Shown one piece after another: positions 59,695-61,266 of a stretch of 61,266 bases of DNA. The DNA is from Bacteroidota bacterium (GTDB lineage Bacteria; Bacteroidota; Bacteroidia; AKYH767-A; OLB10). The notes beneath the pieces were generated by a model. It saw nothing but the letters and a program-made list of their open reading frames with translations. It was not told the DNA's origin and did no database searches. Within the stretch, counting starts at the first letter, position 1; the number at the start of each line of letters is the position of its first letter. Position numbers and translations under genes: made by a program. The stretch lies in NCBI GenBank assembly GCA_016717325.1, contig JADKFV010000025.1:1-61266 (forward strand). The letters run 5' to 3'.

Positions 59695-61235
59695 ATGATT
59701 GAAGCAACTGCTAAACTCCTTTCTTATCAAGAGTTATTACAACAAAGTATTCAGCAGAAACAGATTATTGAAATCCTTACATCAGAAAAACAATACTTTC
59801 CTCCAACTACGAAACACTTTCCTCCAATTATGAAAACTATCCTTTGAGTTAGCCCAACTCAAACGTATGATATTTGAACCAAGAGCGAGCGGCTTGAGGT
59901 TGCCAATTAGAATCAATTGCAATTGGTAATAGATATTAATCATCAACCAACCACACTCACAATTACATAAGAACCTCACAACCCAACAGATAACGTATAC
60001 ACGTACAGTTGCAAAAAAAGAAACAACACATCAAGGCCGCATTCCTATACCGGCACACATACCGCGCGAAATTATTTTAAGTAGAGCCAGCTAAGAAGAT
60101 ATTAGTGGATTAAAAAAATAGGCGAAGAAGTAACCGAAGAATTGCACATAAAGCCCGGCCATTTATTTGTAAAAAATATGTGCGGTCCAAATATGCCAAG
60201 CCAAATAACGAAGGCGTGATAACGGCATCGCTACCACCACGCCCTATTGACAAATGCATGGCCGGAGCCAGTTTGCTCGCAACCATCATTGTAGATAAAT
60301 AGGTATACAACTTGCCGCTTTACCGACAGATGCAACGCTTTTGAACGTAACGGGTATGCATATACCATCGTCCATCATTACCGACTGACGCGCCAAAGCG
60401 CACAACTACTTGTACCCTGGCGGATGTGTTGCGAAAAGAAATATTCACCTCGCAATATCTGATGGTTGATGAATCGCCCATACTAAAAGTGTTGACCGCG
60501 ACAAACCAAACGGCACAGCCACCAGGGCTACTATTGGGAATATCGCCTCTACAGAAAAATCTTATACTTTTGATTATCAAAAAGGGTGCGGGCGCGATGG
60601 GCCAACTAATATGCCTTCGAAGGTTTTACAGGACACCTGCAAACAGACGGCTACCAAGTGTATGAACAATTTGAAAAACAAAAACATCCAACCCTGTAGG
60701 CCGCATGGCCCATGCACGAAGGTATTTTGACCAAGCCCTGCAAAACGACACGCGGGCACAATCAGGCGCTTAACTTCTTTGCTCAACTATATGCAGTAGA
60801 AAATTGCTCGAGAACAAGACTAGACTACATGACCACCATGCAACTGCGTCAAGAAAGTGGAGCATACTCTGTGCAACTAAAGCAATGGATGCAAGACAAC
60901 ATCAGCACGTAACTGCGCAAAGCTCCGTTGACAAAGCCATAACCTACACCCTTGTACGATGGGATAAATTATTTCCAGTATACTACCAACGGAAAAATCC
61001 AATAGACAACAACCTGGTAGAAAACAGCATAAGGCCACTGGCAATAGGTAGAAAATTATTTGTTTGCCGGTTCACACCGATGCCGCTGAAAGAGCCGCTG
61101 CAATCTATTCAATCATGGGTACTTGCAAAATAAACAATATCAATCCTTACCAATGGCTCGAGCAAACACTCCCACTCATCAACGATACCAAACCATCGCA
61201 ACTTAACGACCTTGTTGCTAAATATAATTTTTTAA
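59695..61235 (+). CDS. IS66 TnpC transposase (many frameshifts)
   Basis: DDE transposase of IS66, about 510 residues when pieced together. MIEATAKLLSYQELLQQSIQ coiled-coil start; KRMIFGSKSERL; KYAKPNNEGVITASLPPRPI; the DDE-domain block LMVDESPI near 60463; DKAITYTLVRWDKLFPVY; and the signature IDNNLVENSIRPLAIGRKN. It ends near 61235, 10 bases before the right inverted repeat. At least twenty frame changes, the highest density in the window. Confidence 0.82.
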
Positions 61236-61266
61236 CCTCAGGAAGTGGGTTGGTCGGCGGGTTACG

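Larger units (their letters stand above)
58920..61265 (+). mobile_element. IS66-family insertion sequence, both ends visible
   Basis: About 2.35 kb. Left inverted repeat gtaacccaccgaccaaccca (58920-58939); right end tgggttggtcggcgggttac (61246-61265), matching it at 19 of 20 bases when reverse-complemented. Inside are the three IS66 genes tnpA, tnpB and tnpC on the plus strand. The 8 bases before the left end are gaaagaaa; only one base (g) follows the right end in the window, which agrees with the start of an 8-base target duplication. All three genes are frameshifted as read. Confidence 0.9.

Noticed and set aside
51181..61235. Interpretation of the right third as a genuine pseudogene region
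   Set aside because: Essential genes in conserved order are affected along with a recent IS, and the errors are mainly single-base losses, which fits consensus error better than decay.

Overview
The window reads as chromosomal DNA of a Bacteroidota bacterium, most likely a Chitinophagales or related gliding-type lineage. The grounds are type IX secretion tail domains and a PorQ homologue, low G+C, TAnnTTTG-type -7 promoter boxes, and lineage-typical genes: GSCFA, DUF4159, DUF4835, M61 peptidase, MORN-variant proteins, an LptD/OstA protein beside an amidase, and the bamD-rpoZ-coaBC-DUF4835 operon. Genetic code 11 fits throughout. No tRNA, rRNA or CRISPR array was seen.

Layout. 0-1.5 kb: an AbiE-type (type IV) toxin-antitoxin pair. 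1.8-6.5 kb: a Rieske lipoprotein, miaE, a two-domain lipid kinase-like/DUF92 membrane protein, and acetyl-CoA synthetase. 6.5-7.5 kb: a RAYT (REP-associated transposase) segment bounded by a 24-bp direct repeat that duplicates the end of acs. 7.5-12 kb: a T9SS-sorted PKD protein, then an ECF sigma operon with a membrane-anchored beta-barrel protein and a lipoprotein. 12-23.3 kb: M61 peptidase, GSCFA, glyA, a scramblase-like protein, porQ, an amidase and lptD. 23.4-25.5 kb: fbaB, accD and a tiny gene coupled to accD. 25.8-35 kb: two paralogous ~1,118-residue Asp-box (BNR)/PKD/T9SS proteins bracketing DUF4159, an ECF sigma factor and a cupin anti-sigma factor. 35-44.6 kb: alkB-like, MORN protein, ribBA, a zinc phospholipase-like protein, a six-copy hairpin repeat array, recF, a coiled-coil lipoprotein and clpB. 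44.9-51 kb: two DUF3857/transglutaminase-type proteins, a thioesterase, and a 5'-nucleotidase split into two genes. 51-61.3 kb: dnaA, an ECF sigma factor with a membrane-anchored trypsin-like protease, a small Ala-rich lipoprotein, bamD, rpoZ, coaBC, DUF4835 and an almost exactly delimited IS66 element that ends one base before the window does.

Reading quality matters. About one gene in three up to 51 kb carries a single-base frameshift, usually in a homopolymer. From about 51.2 kb to the end every recognisable gene is broken, many of them several times, including normally essential genes. I treat these as probable consensus errors and annotate each gene over its full span, naming where the frame changes.

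Themes: three separate ECF sigma modules, each with a different membrane or sensory partner (beta-barrel, cupin, serine protease); cell-surface secretion and envelope assembly (PorQ, T9SS cargo, LptD, BamD); and two kinds of REP-like palindromic repeat together with a RAYT gene.
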